From Pseudomonadota bacterium (GTDB lineage: Bacteria > Pseudomonadota > Alphaproteobacteria > Rhizobiales > Xanthobacteraceae), in the NCBI GenBank assembly GCA_016195095.1, contig JACQAE010000051.1, positions 1-40,188 on the forward strand: 40,188 bases of DNA, written 5' to 3'. Positions 25,591 through 34,363 of the stretch are shown one piece after another (position 1 is the first letter of the stretch; each line of letters begins with the position of its first letter). A program made the position numbers and the translations under genes. The notes beneath the pieces were generated by a model that saw only the letters and a list, made by a program, of their open reading frames with translations, made no database searches and had not been told where the DNA came from.

Positions 25591-27282
25591 TCACCAGCCC
25601 GACAGCGGCCGCGCCAAATCCTCGCGAAAATGCTTGCGCACGCTGGCCAGCGGATTTGGCGCCGCCTGCCCGAGGCCGCAAATGGAGGCGTCGCGCATGG
25701 CGTCGGACAACTCGTTGAGCAGCACCTCGTCCCAGGGGCCGCTGGCCATAAGCTTGACCGCCTTTTCCGTCCCAACCCGGCAGGGCGTGCACTGGCCGCA
25801 GCTTTCGTCCTCGAAGAAGCGCATCAGATTGAGCGCCACCGCCTTCATGTCGTCCTTGTCCGATAGCACCACAACGGCATGCGAGCCGACAAAGCAGCCA
25901 TGCGGCTCAAGCGTACCGAAATCGAGCGGAATGTCCGCCATGGCAGCGGGCAGGATGCCACCCGAGGCGCCGCCGGGAAGATAGGCTTTGAACGTGTGCC
26001 CTTGGGCCATGCCATTGCAAAACTCGTGGATCAGTTCATAGGCGGTCACGCCCGCGGGCGCCAACTTGACGCCAGGCTCGCGTACGCGCCCGGAGACCGA
26101 GAAGCTGCGCAAGCCCTTGCGCTCGCGCCGGCCATGCGCGGTGAACCATCCCGCGCCCTTTTCGATGATGTCGCGCACCCAATAGAGCGTCTCGACGTTC
26201 TGCACCAGCGTCGGACGGCCGAACAGGCCGACCTGCGCCACATAGGGCGGACGATGGCGCGGCAGCCCGCGCTTGCCTTCGATCGACTCAATCATCGCCG
26301 ATTCCTCGCCGCAGATATAAGCGCCAGCGCCGCGACGCAGGTGGATCCTGGTTTGCGCCGACAGCCCGGCGGTTTCGAGCCTGGCGATCTCGGCGAGGAG
26401 CATCAGGCGGATCTCGGGATATTCATCGCGCAAATAGATGTAGACGTCGTGCGCGTCCACGATCCAGGCGGCAATCAGCATGCCCTCGAGAAAGCGGTGC
26501 GGGTCGCGCTCGAGATAATGGCGATCCTTGAAAGTGCCGGGCTCGCCTTCATCGGCATTGACCGCCATAAGCCGCGGCCCAGGCTCCGCGCGCACCAGCG
26601 TCCATTTGCGCCCGGTCGGAAAGCCAGCGCCGCCAAGGCCGCGCAGGCCGGCGTCGCTGACCTTGGCGATGATATCCTCGCGCTTGCGCTTGCCCGCGAG
26701 ACAATCGGCGAGATGGATATAGCCGCCGCCGGCGCGATAGGTCGCAAAGTCGCGGCCCGGCGTCACGGCCGTCGGATGCGCGTGCACGGCGCATGCCGCC
26801 ACGACCTTGCCCGGCGTCGCCGCCATCACCTGCGCATGCCCGACCGCGACGACCGGCGCGCGGTCGCAGGCGCCCATGCATGGCGCGCGCACGACGCGCA
26901 CGCCCGCGCCGAGCCGCCCCGGCAGCTCCGCCAGGAGGCGTTCGGCGCCGGCCATGGCGCAGGACAAGCTGTCGCACACGCGCACCGTCAGCGGCGGCGG
27001 CGGCGCGCCGGCCTTGATCACGTCGAAATGCGCGTAGAACGTCGCCACCTCGTAGACTTCCGTTTGCGCCAACTTCATCTCCTGCGCCAATGCGGCCAGA
27101 TGATCGCCGGAGAGAAAGCCGTAGCGGTCCTGGATCAGGTGCAGGTGCTCGATGAGCAGGTCGCGCCGCCGCTCGCGCTCGCCGAGCAGAAGGCGGATGT
27201 CGTCGAGCGCGCGTGGCTCGACCTGCCGCCCCTTCGGCGTCTTGGGCGGGCGTCGTCTGCCGCTGGCAGGTGTCTCGCTCAT
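25591..27282 (-). CDS. fdhB: NAD-dependent formate dehydrogenase beta subunit, NuoE-NuoF fusion
   Basis: A 563-residue diaphorase subunit passing electrons from formate to NAD+. The N-terminal ~160 residues are a NuoE/thioredoxin-like [2Fe-2S] domain with Cys103, Cys108, Cys135 and Cys139 (CDSLSC and CMGAC). The rest is NuoF-like: GLGGAGFPTGRKW and NADEGEPGTFKDRHYLERDPH for FMN and NADH, GAGAYICGEESAMIESIEG, and the [4Fe-4S] motif ESCGQCTPCR near the C-terminus. This fused form matches the two-subunit Fdh1 type known from methylotrophs rather than the separate FdsG and FdsB. The ATG at 27282 lies 17 bases after the fhs stop; a TTG overlapping that stop (27303) is an alternative start. Confidence 0.94.
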   Translation of the reverse strand: MSETPASGRRRPPKTPKGRQVEPRALDDIRLLLGERERRRDLLIEHLHLIQDRYGFLSGDHLAALAQEMKLAQTEVYEVATFYAHFDVIKAGAPPPPLTVRVCDSLSCAMAGAERLLAELPGRLGAGVRVVRAPCMGACDRAPVVAVGHAQVMAATPGKVVAACAVHAHPTAVTPGRDFATYRAGGGYIHLADCLAGKRKREDIIAKVSDAGLRGLGGAGFPTGRKWTLVRAEPGPRLMAVNADEGEPGTFKDRHYLERDPHRFLEGMLIAAWIVDAHDVYIYLRDEYPEIRLMLLAEIARLETAGLSAQTRIHLRRGAGAYICGEESAMIESIEGKRGLPRHRPPYVAQVGLFGRPTLVQNVETLYWVRDIIEKGAGWFTAHGRRERKGLRSFSVSGRVREPGVKLAPAGVTAYELIHEFCNGMAQGHTFKAYLPGGASGGILPAAMADIPLDFGTLEPHGCFVGSHAVVVLSDKDDMKAVALNLMRFFEDESCGQCTPCRVGTEKAVKLMASGPWDEVLLNELSDAMRDASICGLGQAAPNPLASVRKHFREDLARPLSGW

Positions 27283-27299
27283 GTCGATTAAACCACGGC

Positions 27300-28997
27300 T
27301 CAAAACAGGCCAACGATGCGGCCGTCGGCGCCGACGTCGATGGCGTCGGCCGCGGGCACGCGCGGCAGGCCGGGCATGGTCATGATGTCACCGCAGATCG
27401 CCACCACGAATTCGGCTCCGGCGGAGAGCCGTACCTCGCGCAGCGGAATCGTGTGATCGGCCGGCGCGCCCTTGGCGTCGGGATTGGTCGAGAAGCTATA
27501 CTGGGTCTTGGCGATGCAAACCGGAAGCTTGCCGTATCCCATGGCCTCGAAATTGGCGAGCTGGTCGCGCACCGCCTTGTCCGCCGCGACGTCCTTGGCG
27601 CGGTAGATTTCCTTGGCGATGGTGCGCACCTTCTCAAACAGGGGCATTTCGTCGGGGTAGAGGAGCTTAAGTCGGCTCTTGCCGGAATCGACGACCTTGA
27701 CCACCGCGCGCGCGACGTCGGCAGCGCCCTTGCCACCCATCGCCCAATGATCGGCCATGACCGCCTCGACGCCCAACTTGGCACAGGCGCTCGTCACCAG
27801 CGCGATCTCGGCGTCGCTATCGGCGGAAAAGCGGTTGATGGAAACCACCGGCACGATGCCGAATTTCTGGATGTTCTCGACGTGGCGCTCGAGGTTGGCC
27901 ATGCCGGCGGCGAGCGCCTTGAGATTTTCCGTTTTGAGATTTTCCTTCTTGACGCCGCCATGCATCTTGAGCGCGCGAATGGTCGCCACGATCACCGCGC
28001 AGTCAGGTGTCAGGCCGCTCTTGCGGCACTTGATGTCGAGAAACTTCTCGCCGCCGAGGTCGGCGCCGAAACCGGCTTCGGTGACCACATAGTCGGCGAG
28101 CTTGAGCGCCGTCGTGGTCGCCAGCACCGAGTTGCAGCCATGCGCGATATTGGCGAACGGCCCGCCATGGATGAAGGCGGGCGTGCCTTCGAGCGTCTGC
28201 ACGAGATTGGGCGAGAGCGCGTCCTTGAGCAATGCCGTCATTGGGCCCTGCGCCTTGAGATCGCCGGCGCGCACCGGCTTGCGCTCGCGCGTATAGCCGA
28301 CGATGACATTGGAGAGCCGCTTCTTGAGATCCTCAAGATCGCTGGCAAGACAGAAGATCGCCATGACCTCCGAAGCGACCGTGATGTCGAAGCCGTCTTC
28401 GCGCGCGAAGCCATTGGCGACGCCGCCAAGCGAGGACACGATGGCGCGTAGCGAGCGGTCGTTCATGTCGATCGCGCGCCGCCAGGCGACGCGGCGGCTG
28501 TCGATGCCGAGCGCGTTGCCCCAATAGATATGGTTGTCGATGAGCGCCGAGAGCAGATTATGCGCGGTACCGATGGCGTGGAAGTCTCCTGTGAAATGCA
28601 GGTTGATATCCTCCATCGGTACGACTTGCGCATAGCCGCCGCCGGCGGCGCCGCCCTTGACGCCGAAACAAGGTCCGAGCGAGGGCTCGCGCAGGCACAG
28701 CATTGCCTTCTTGCCGATGTGATTGAGCGCGTCGGTGAGCCCGACCGTGGTCGTCGTCTTGCCTTCGCCCGCCGGCGTTGGCGTAATTGCCGTAACGAGA
28801 ATGAGCTTGCCGTTGGGCTTTGCCTTTAAAGAGCGAATGTAGTCCATCGATATCTTGGCCTTATAGTGGCCATAGGGATCGAGGTTTTTCGCATCGATGC
28901 CAAGCTTCTCGCGCGCGATGTCGAGGATCGGCTGTTTGTTCGCGGCCTGGGCGATGTCAATGTCGGATTTGGGGTTCTGGTGCTGCGAGGCGGGCAT
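27300..28997 (-). CDS. fhs: Formate-tetrahydrofolate ligase
   Basis: A 565-residue enzyme making 10-formyl-THF from formate, THF and ATP. The P-loop [16 protein letters not shown] is near residue 70. Other family stretches are [92 protein letters not shown] and the C-terminal [15 protein letters not shown]. Length is normal. It sits between the folate formyltransferase-like gene and the formate dehydrogenase genes, the branch point where formate is either assimilated onto folate or oxidised. Confidence 0.98.
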   Translation of the reverse strand: MPASQHQNPKSDIDIAQAANKQPILDIAREKLGIDAKNLDPYGHYKAKISMDYIRSLKAKPNGKLILVTAITPTPAGEGKTTTTVGLTDALNHIGKKAMLCLREPSLGPCFGVKGGAAGGGYAQVVPMEDINLHFTGDFHAIGTAHNLLSALIDNHIYWGNALGIDSRRVAWRRAIDMNDRSLRAIVSSLGGVANGFAREDGFDITVASEVMAIFCLASDLEDLKKRLSNVIVGYTRERKPVRAGDLKAQGPMTALLKDALSPNLVQTLEGTPAFIHGGPFANIAHGCNSVLATTTALKLADYVVTEAGFGADLGGEKFLDIKCRKSGLTPDCAVIVATIRALKMHGGVKKENLKTENLKALAAGMANLERHVENIQKFGIVPVVSINRFSADSDAEIALVTSACAKLGVEAVMADHWAMGGKGAADVARAVVKVVDSGKSRLKLLYPDEMPLFEKVRTIAKEIYRAKDVAADKAVRDQLANFEAMGYGKLPVCIAKTQYSFSTNPDAKGAPADHTIPLREVRLSAGAEFVVAICGDIMTMPGLPRVPAADAIDVGADGRIVGLF

Positions 28998-29038
28998 TAT
29001 TCGGTTCCGTTGTTCAAGCGATGAAAAATTTCGTCGGT

Positions 29039-29968
29039 TCAGCCGAGGCGCTTGCCGGCCGTGAGGCCGCTTGCTGCCGCGAATTCTCCCGCCGCGATCT
29101 TGCCGCCGTCCGCCGGTTTCACGCGCAGCACCTTGATGCGGCCATCCGCACAGGCCACCACAAATCCATCGCCGTCAACAGCGACGACTTCGCCCACTTT
29201 GCCGCCGATGCCCTTGGGGTCGCGCGCGGGAAGTGGTTTTGATTCGAAAATCTGCAATGGCTTGCCGGCGAACGCGGTAACGGCGCCGGGCGCGGGATTG
29301 CAACCACGGATGAGGTCGTGGATCTGCCGCCACGGCTTGCCCCAATCAATGCGCGCATTGTCGGCGGTGCAGCGGCCCTCATAGGTCGCCTGGTGATGAT
29401 CCTGTTTGATGCGCGGCGCCTTGCCCCCCTTGACCAGATCGACGGCCTCGAGCATGGCCGCGACGCCCATGGGGAACAGGCGGTCGAAATAGACCGAGCC
29501 GAGCGAATCGTCGGGACCGATCGGCGTCGTCTTTTGCAGCAGCACGTCGCCGGTATCGAGCCCATCATCCGGCCAGAAGATCGACAGGCCGGTTTGCGTC
29601 TCGCCCATGATGATCGGCCAATTGATGGCGCTTGGGCCGCGATATTTTGGCAGCAGCGAGGGGTGGTACTGGATTGAGCCGCGCGTCGGAACATTGAGAA
29701 ATTCCGACGGCACGAACAGGGTCACGAAGGCCATGACCTGCAGGTCGGGCTTGAGGGCGCGAAAATCCTCCCAAACCGGCGGCTGACGATAGGACGCGGG
29801 CTGAAAGACCGGCAGCTTGGCGGCCAGCGCCGCCTCCTTGAGCGGGTCGGCACGCGCGCCTTCCTTCTCAGGCGCGGCATAGACGGCAACCACGTCGTCG
29901 CCGCGCTTGATCAGCGCCTCGAGCACCGCCTTGCCGAATGCCTGCTGGCCGTGCACAACGATCCGCAT
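29039..29968 (-). CDS. Stand-alone folate formyltransferase/hydrolase domain protein (10-formyl-THF dehydrogenase N-domain type)
   Basis: A 309-residue protein with GGAGGAGG close before its ATG at 29968. It has the formyltransferase fold, and its sequence follows the N-terminal hydrolase domain of 10-formyl-THF dehydrogenase (ALDH1L1) rather than bacterial Fmt or Pur[45 protein letters not shown] and [16 protein letters not shown]. Catalytic His102 and Asp138 match His106 and Asp142 of that domain. The C-terminal OB-like domain is present; the aldehyde-dehydrogenase part is absent. In ALDH1L1 this domain hands the formyl group to a phosphopantetheine thiol. The neighbours frc and fhs suggest formyl exchange between folate and CoA, or simple release of formate; this is inference. 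Confidence 0.85.
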   Translation of the reverse strand: MRIVVHGQQAFGKAVLEALIKRGDDVVAVYAAPEKEGARADPLKEAALAAKLPVFQPASYRQPPVWEDFRALKPDLQVMAFVTLFVPSEFLNVPTRGSIQYHPSLLPKYRGPSAINWPIIMGETQTGLSIFWPDDGLDTGDVLLQKTTPIGPDDSLGSVYFDRLFPMGVAAMLEAVDLVKGGKAPRIKQDHHQATYEGRCTADNARIDWGKPWRQIHDLIRGCNPAPGAVTAFAGKPLQIFESKPLPARDPKGIGGKVGEVVAVDGDGFVVACADGRIKVLRVKPADGGKIAAGEFAAASGLTAGKRLG

Positions 29969-30072
29969 CTTGCCTCCTCCCCGCCTCGCGCGCCGCCGCG
30001 CTCGCCGCGACCGCATCGCTTGCCGCTCCTGGAAAGTCCAGGACCCGGCGGCCAGGCAATCCTTGTCTAGAT

Positions 30073-30122
30073 CACGACGATTTCGGATCGAATCGATCTA
30101 AAATCATGCACGTGATCGATTC
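30073..30122 (+). repeat. Dispersed palindromic element, copy 2
   Basis: Lies directly after the frc stop (minus strand) and before the formyltransferase gene. It contains a perfect 9-bp inverted repeat, GAATCGATC (30090-30098) and GATCGATTC (30114-30122), with a small inner stem ATCA/TGAT. The preceding CGACGATTTCGGATC resembles copy 1 at 18873-18923. Both copies have the same orientation on the plus strand although the genes they follow point in opposite directions. Confidence 0.55.
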
Positions 30123-30127
30123 TTATT

Positions 30128-31660
30128 CTAGGCGGCCGCAGCCTTGGTCTTTTCCGGCGCGGTAATGGCGCCGGAGGCTCGGATCTCGGCGATTTCCATT
30201 TCGGAATAGCCAAGCTCCTTGCCAAGAATCTCGCTCGTATGCTCACCAAGCAGCGGAGAGCGCACGACATCGCTTATTGAATCTGACATCTTGATCGGAT
30301 TGCCGACGCTCAGGTACTTGCCGCGCGTGGGATGATCGATCTCGACAATGGTGCCGGTGGCGCGCAGCGATTGCTCCTCGGCGATCTCCTTCATCGACAG
30401 GATCGGACCGACTGGAATATCTACCCTATTGCAGATATCCATCACCTCGAACTTGGTCCGGGTCTTGGTCCATTCCTCGATCGTATCGAAGATGCGGCGC
30501 AGGCGCGGCAGGCGCGCACGCGGCGTGGCGTAATCGGGATCGGTCTTCCACTCGGGCCTGCCGATCAGGTCGCAGATCGATTCCCACACCGGTGCCTGGG
30601 TGATGAAATAGATGTAGGCGTCGGGATCGCTCTCCCAGCCCTTGCATTTGAGAATCCAACCCGGCTGCCCGCCACCGGAATCATTGCCGGCACGCGGCAC
30701 CGCGTCGCCGAAGGGGACGCCTTCGCCATATTGGCTGTATTCGGAAAGCGGACCATGCTTGAGCCGCTGCTGGTCGCGCAGCTTGACGCGGCACAGGTTG
30801 AGGACGCCGTCTTGCATCGCCGCCAGCACCTTCTGCCCGCGTCCGCTGCGGTTGCGCTGATACAGTGCGCAGACGATGCCGAGCGCGAGATGAATCCCGG
30901 TGCCGGAATCGCCGATCTGCGCGCCGGTGACGAGTGGGGGACCGTCGCGAAAACCAGTGGTCGAAGCCGATCCGCCGGCGCATTGCGCGACATTCTCATA
31001 GACCTTGCAGTCCTCATAAGGACCTGGACCGAAACCTTTCACCGACGCGACGATCATGCGCGGATTGAGCTTATGGATATGCTTCCAGGTCAGCCCCATG
31101 CGATCGAGCGCGCCGGGCGCGAAATTCTCCACCAGCACGTCGCAGTGCCGCACCAGGCGATCGAGGATTTCCTTGCCCCTGGGATGTTTGGAATCGATCG
31201 TGATCGAGCGCTTGTTGTGGTTGAGCATGGTGAAATACAGGCTGTCGGCATTGGGTACGTCGCGCAATTGCCCGCGCGTGATGTCGCCAACGCCGGGGCG
31301 CTCGACCTTGATCACGTCGGCGCCGAACCAGGCCAGAAGCTGCGTGCAGGTCGGGCCCGATTGCACGTGCGTGAAGTCGAGAATACGAACGCCGTCGAGT
31401 GCCTTGCCGGCCTGGCCGAACGGCCGCGTGGTCGGTGGCGGAACCCGCGGCCGCGCCGCTTTCGCCGCCGTCGAGTTCTTCGCCGCCGGCTTGGTGCCGG
31501 TCGACGGTTTCACGACCTTGCGTGACTTCGCAGCGTTCTGAGTGGCCTTCCTCGCTGCAATGTTTTTTGCTGCCGCGTTCTTCATCCCCGCTTTTCTTGT
31601 ACCGATATTTCTCCCGACCGCTTTTTTGTTGCCTATCTTTTTCTTGCCCGTTTTCGTCAT
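30128..31660 (-). CDS. frc: Formyl-CoA:oxalate CoA-transferase-like protein with a basic N-terminal extension
   Basis: Class III (CaiB-BaiF) CoA-transferase, 510 residues. From about residue 87 it tracks Oxalobacter Frc closely: [63 protein letters not shown]-type sequence, the catalytic Asp251 in [30 protein letters not shown] and the glycine loop [15 protein letters not shown]. Frc moves CoA from formyl-CoA to oxalate or related acids. Residues 1-86 are an unusual Lys/Arg/Ala-rich tail with about 22 basic and no acidic residues. It is probably translated, since AAGGGGA lies six bases before the ATG at 31660 and no in-frame Met lies nearer the domain. It follows the TPP-enzyme gene by 82 bases. 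Confidence 0.9.
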   Translation of the reverse strand: MTKTGKKKIGNKKAVGRNIGTRKAGMKNAAAKNIAARKATQNAAKSRKVVKPSTGTKPAAKNSTAAKAARPRVPPPTTRPFGQAGKALDGVRILDFTHVQSGPTCTQLLAWFGADVIKVERPGVGDITRGQLRDVPNADSLYFTMLNHNKRSITIDSKHPRGKEILDRLVRHCDVLVENFAPGALDRMGLTWKHIHKLNPRMIVASVKGFGPGPYEDCKVYENVAQCAGGSASTTGFRDGPPLVTGAQIGDSGTGIHLALGIVCALYQRNRSGRGQKVLAAMQDGVLNLCRVKLRDQQRLKHGPLSEYSQYGEGVPFGDAVPRAGNDSGGGQPGWILKCKGWESDPDAYIYFITQAPVWESICDLIGRPEWKTDPDYATPRARLPRLRRIFDTIEEWTKTRTKFEVMDICNRVDIPVGPILSMKEIAEEQSLRATGTIVEIDHPTRGKYLSVGNPIKMSDSISDVVRSPLLGEHTSEILGKELGYSEMEIAEIRASGAITAPEKTKAAAA

Positions 31661-31742
31661 TGCCGTTCCCCTTGCCCGATCCTGCGGATGGTGCGTCACG
31701 CACCGCTAGCGCAGCGCCCGCCTAGCCGCTCTCACGACAGCA

Positions 31743-33497
31743 CTATTTGTACATCGTCTGGTTTTTCGTCCCTGGCGCGTACTCGTTGGGGTCCACCCAG
31801 ACATTGACCACCGCCGACTTGCCGGATTTGGCCACCTGCTCGCGCGCCTGGCGCAGCGCCGGCGCGATTTTCGCGGCCTCGCGCACCTCGATTCCCCAGC
31901 CGCCCCATTGCCGCGCGAAATGCGAGAACTCCATGTCGCCGAGCTTGTTGCCGATATTGCCGCGCTGCGCGCCGTATTTTGCGATCTGACCGTAACGGAT
32001 CTGGTTCATGGCCGAATTGTTGCCAATAACCGCGATATAGGGCGCACCGAAACGATCGGCGGTTTCCATGTCGAAGGCGGTCATGCCAAAGGAGCCGTCG
32101 CCGTAGTAGCAAAGCACTTCCTTCTTGGGATGCGCGAGCCGCGCCGCCATCGCGAAGCCGGTACCAACGCCGAGCGAGCCGAGCGCGCCGGGGTCCATCC
32201 AGTTGCCGGGGCCGCGCGGGCGCACCGCCTGTGCGGAGATGGTGACCACGTCGCCGCCATCGCCGATATAGATCGTATCCTCGGTGAGAAACTCATTGAT
32301 CTCATAGGCGACGCGGTAGGGATGGATCGGCGATTGATCCGACGTGAATACCGGCATCAGCTTTTCGAGCGCCGCGTCCTCGGCGGCCTGCAATTCCTTC
32401 ATCCATTGCCGACGCGCTTGACGGCGGTCATTCTTGAGCCGCCTGCTCGCGGCCTTGAGCAGCGCCGCGCACACCGCGCCCGGATGGCCGACAATACCGA
32501 GCGCGACGTCGCGGTTCTTGCCGACGGTGCGGTAGTCCATGTCGACCTGGACAAGCGTCGGCACGCTGATGCGCTTGCCATAACCCATGCGGAAGTCGAA
32601 CGGCGTGCCGATGATGACGATGACGTCGGCCTTACCGAAGGCGAGCGAGCGGGTGCGGTCGAAATGGTGCGGGTCGCCGGGCGGCAGCGTGCCGCGGCTG
32701 CCGCCGTTGAAATAGCCGGGAATATCGAGCCCACGCAAAAGCGCGACCGCCTCGTCGTGGCCACGCGCGGCCCAGACCTGCTGGCCGAACAGGATCGCCG
32801 GGCGCTCGGAATTGAGCAAAATGTCCGCCAGCTTCTCGATGTCGTTGGGATCGCCGATCGATTGCACGGACGCGCGATAATGGCCGGGCTTGGGTAGGAC
32901 AGCGCGCGAAAGATCGACCTCGCGGTCGAGCACGTCGCGCGGAATCTCGAGATAGCTCGGTCCATAGGCGCCCGCGAAACACTCGCGCGCCGCCATCGAC
33001 ACCATGTCGGCGACGCGCTCGGTGGACATGACCGTGGACGCGAATTTGGTGATCGGGCGCATGATGTCGACATGCGGCAGGTCCTGTAGACCGCCCATGC
33101 GCCATTGGTTGAGCGCACTTTGCCCGCCAATATGCAACACCGGGCTTTCCGAGCGGAACGCGGTGGCGATGCCGGTCACCGCATTGGTGCAGCCGGGACC
33201 AGCCGTCGTCACCACGCAACCGAGCTTGCCGGTCTGGCGCGCGTAGCCGTCGGCGGCGTGCGCGGCGGTCTGCTCGTGGCGCACGTCGACGATGCGGATG
33301 CCTTCGTCGAGGCAGCCGTCATAGATATCGATGATGTGGCCGCCGCACAGGGTGAAGATCGTATCGACGCCCTCCGCCTTGAGCGCTTTGGCGACGAGAT
33401 GGCCGCCCGAAATGACATTGGCGTCCCTGCTCTTCTGCTTGAGCGTGTCGTCGGCGGTCGTCGTGGCCGGCTTCGCGGCTGCGGTCGCTTGCGCCAT
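31743..33497 (-). CDS. Thiamine-pyrophosphate enzyme: candidate 2-hydroxyacyl-CoA lyase or oxalyl-CoA decarboxylase-like
   Basis: A 584-residue member of the acetolactate synthase/oxalyl-CoA decarboxylase superfamily. The order is an Ala/Thr-rich leader (1-25), the N-terminal pyrimidine domain with the TPP-activating Glu75 in RHEQTAAHAADGYAR, a central domain, and the C-terminal pyrophosphate domain with the GDG...NN motif (about 466-494). Genome annotation would often call it acetolactate synthase. Next to frc and formate genes, a formyl-CoA-forming role fits better. The Tyr-Glu pair and the C-terminal Ser-x-Arg that mark Oxc are not seen; the aligned places read GGLQDLPH and an NEYAPGTKNQTMYK tail. 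The substrate therefore remains open. The ATG at 33497 follows AGGAGGG. Confidence 0.8.
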   Translation of the reverse strand: MAQATAAAKPATTTADDTLKQKSRDANVISGGHLVAKALKAEGVDTIFTLCGGHIIDIYDGCLDEGIRIVDVRHEQTAAHAADGYARQTGKLGCVVTTAGPGCTNAVTGIATAFRSESPVLHIGGQSALNQWRMGGLQDLPHVDIMRPITKFASTVMSTERVADMVSMAARECFAGAYGPSYLEIPRDVLDREVDLSRAVLPKPGHYRASVQSIGDPNDIEKLADILLNSERPAILFGQQVWAARGHDEAVALLRGLDIPGYFNGGSRGTLPPGDPHHFDRTRSLAFGKADVIVIIGTPFDFRMGYGKRISVPTLVQVDMDYRTVGKNRDVALGIVGHPGAVCAALLKAASRRLKNDRRQARRQWMKELQAAEDAALEKLMPVFTSDQSPIHPYRVAYEINEFLTEDTIYIGDGGDVVTISAQAVRPRGPGNWMDPGALGSLGVGTGFAMAARLAHPKKEVLCYYGDGSFGMTAFDMETADRFGAPYIAVIGNNSAMNQIRYGQIAKYGAQRGNIGNKLGDMEFSHFARQWGGWGIEVREAAKIAPALRQAREQVAKSGKSAVVNVWVDPNEYAPGTKNQTMYK

Positions 33498-33530
33498 GGG
33501 ACGAGTCCCTCCTGGATTTATCCGCTGCGT

Positions 33531-34244
33531 TCAATCGAGATAGTCGGCGTGGCGCGCGACGTGCTCGGCGAGACCAAGCGCGTGGCTGCGCACCAAGTTT
33601 TCCGCGCGCGCGGTGTCACGCGATTCGATGGCCTGGATGATGTTGAGATGATCGCGGATCGAGCGGTCGGCGCGATCCTCCTCGCCGATGGTCTTGCGCC
33701 GGATCATGCGCATGTGGGCGAACAGATTCTCCGCCAGGTCGATCAACACGCCATTCTTGCTCATGCGGATGATGGACTGGTGAAATTCGATATTCACCTC
33801 GGAATATTCGTCGAGCCGTGCATGCAGCTCGCCGTTTTCAAAGCGCGTGAACATGCGCCGAAGCGTGGCGATCTCCTTGTCCTCGGCGTGCTGCGTGATC
33901 AACCGCGCCGCCATGCTTTCCAAGGCCGCCCAGGCGGTTATCAGCTCGATGACCTCTTGGCGCGTCTTGCGCACCACGTAGATGCCGCGCCGCGGCACCG
34001 AGCGCACAAAGCCCTCGCGCTCCAGCTGCGCCATGGCTTCGCGTACGGGCGTTCGCGAGATTCCGAGATCCTGCGCCAGTTGGCGCTCGTCGAGGCGCAC
34101 GTCGTCAGGCTGGTCATAGATCACGTCGCGCAGCGCGGTATAGGCGCGATCGGCGAAAGTCGAGGTATCCCCAATCGGCGCCAGGGCCACACGCCCAAGG
34201 CTGGAGGAACTGGAAGGGCCGGAGGCCGGAGGAACGGAATTCAT
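33531..34244 (-). CDS. GntR family transcriptional regulator, FCD (FadR) subgroup
   Basis: A 237-residue regulator. An N-terminal winged helix-turn-helix (about residues 33-95) includes LAQDLGISRTPVREAMAQLEREGFV followed by the wing RSVPRRGIYVV. The C-terminal all-helical FCD ligand domain has the usual metal-binding histidine pattern, with EFHQSI, RDHLNII and RSHAL visible. Such proteins usually sense a carboxylic acid and repress neighbouring catabolic genes. It lies between the tct transport genes and the frc cluster, all on the same strand. A TGG-N11-CCA palindrome upstream of its own promoter and of tctC is a likely operator. Start ATG 34244 has GGGAG upstream. Confidence 0.92.
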   Translation of the reverse strand: MNSVPPASGPSSSSSLGRVALAPIGDTSTFADRAYTALRDVIYDQPDDVRLDERQLAQDLGISRTPVREAMAQLEREGFVRSVPRRGIYVVRKTRQEVIELITAWAALESMAARLITQHAEDKEIATLRRMFTRFENGELHARLDEYSEVNIEFHQSIIRMSKNGVLIDLAENLFAHMRMIRRKTIGEEDRADRSIRDHLNIIQAIESRDTARAENLVRSHALGLAEHVARHADYLD

Positions 34245-34281
34245 CAACTCTGCTCCCACGCGGTGCGGTTCAACGTGATTG

Positions 34282-34298
34282 TGGTATACATAATTCCA
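34282..34298. promoter_or_regulatory. Candidate GntR operator, site 1 (upstream of gntR)
   Basis: The 17-bp sequence TGGTATACATAATTCCA has the TGG-N11-CCA layout with an AT-rich centre, typical of FCD-type GntR sites. A near copy, TGGTATAACATATGCCA, occurs upstream of tctC (37657-37673) and was noticed nowhere else in the window by eye. Confidence 0.5.
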
Positions 34299-34310
34299 TA
34301 TTATTTACAA
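34283..34310 (-). promoter_or_regulatory. Putative promoter of the gntR-frc operon
   Basis: Read on the minus strand: TTGTAA (34310-34305) as -35, a 16-base spacer, and TATACC (34288-34283) as -10, about 40 bases before the gntR ATG. The candidate operator TGGAATTATGTATACCA overlaps the spacer and -10, a layout that fits autorepression. Inferred by eye; no transcription data. Confidence 0.45.
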
Positions 34311-34327
34311 GTGGTTTGCGATATGGC

Positions 34328-34340
34328 GGGGGGGGGGGGG
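34328..34340. repeat. Run of 13 G residues
   Basis: A homopolymer of thirteen G between the tctA stop and the gntR promoter, about 18 bases upstream of the putative -35. Such tracts slip easily during replication, so its length may vary between cells. It is also a place where sequencing or assembly may miscount. Confidence 0.85.
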
Positions 34341-34363
34341 ACGAAACCGGGCGCCGCTCCTGC

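Noticed and set aside
24405-25718. Long plus-strand frames antisense to the formate dehydrogenase genes
   Set aside because: Antisense shadows of iron-sulfur proteins with fully conserved motifs on the minus strand.
31743-33497. Naming the TPP enzyme oxc outright
   Set aside because: The Oxc-specific Tyr-Glu and C-terminal Ser-x-Arg residues are not found; context alone is not enough for the name.
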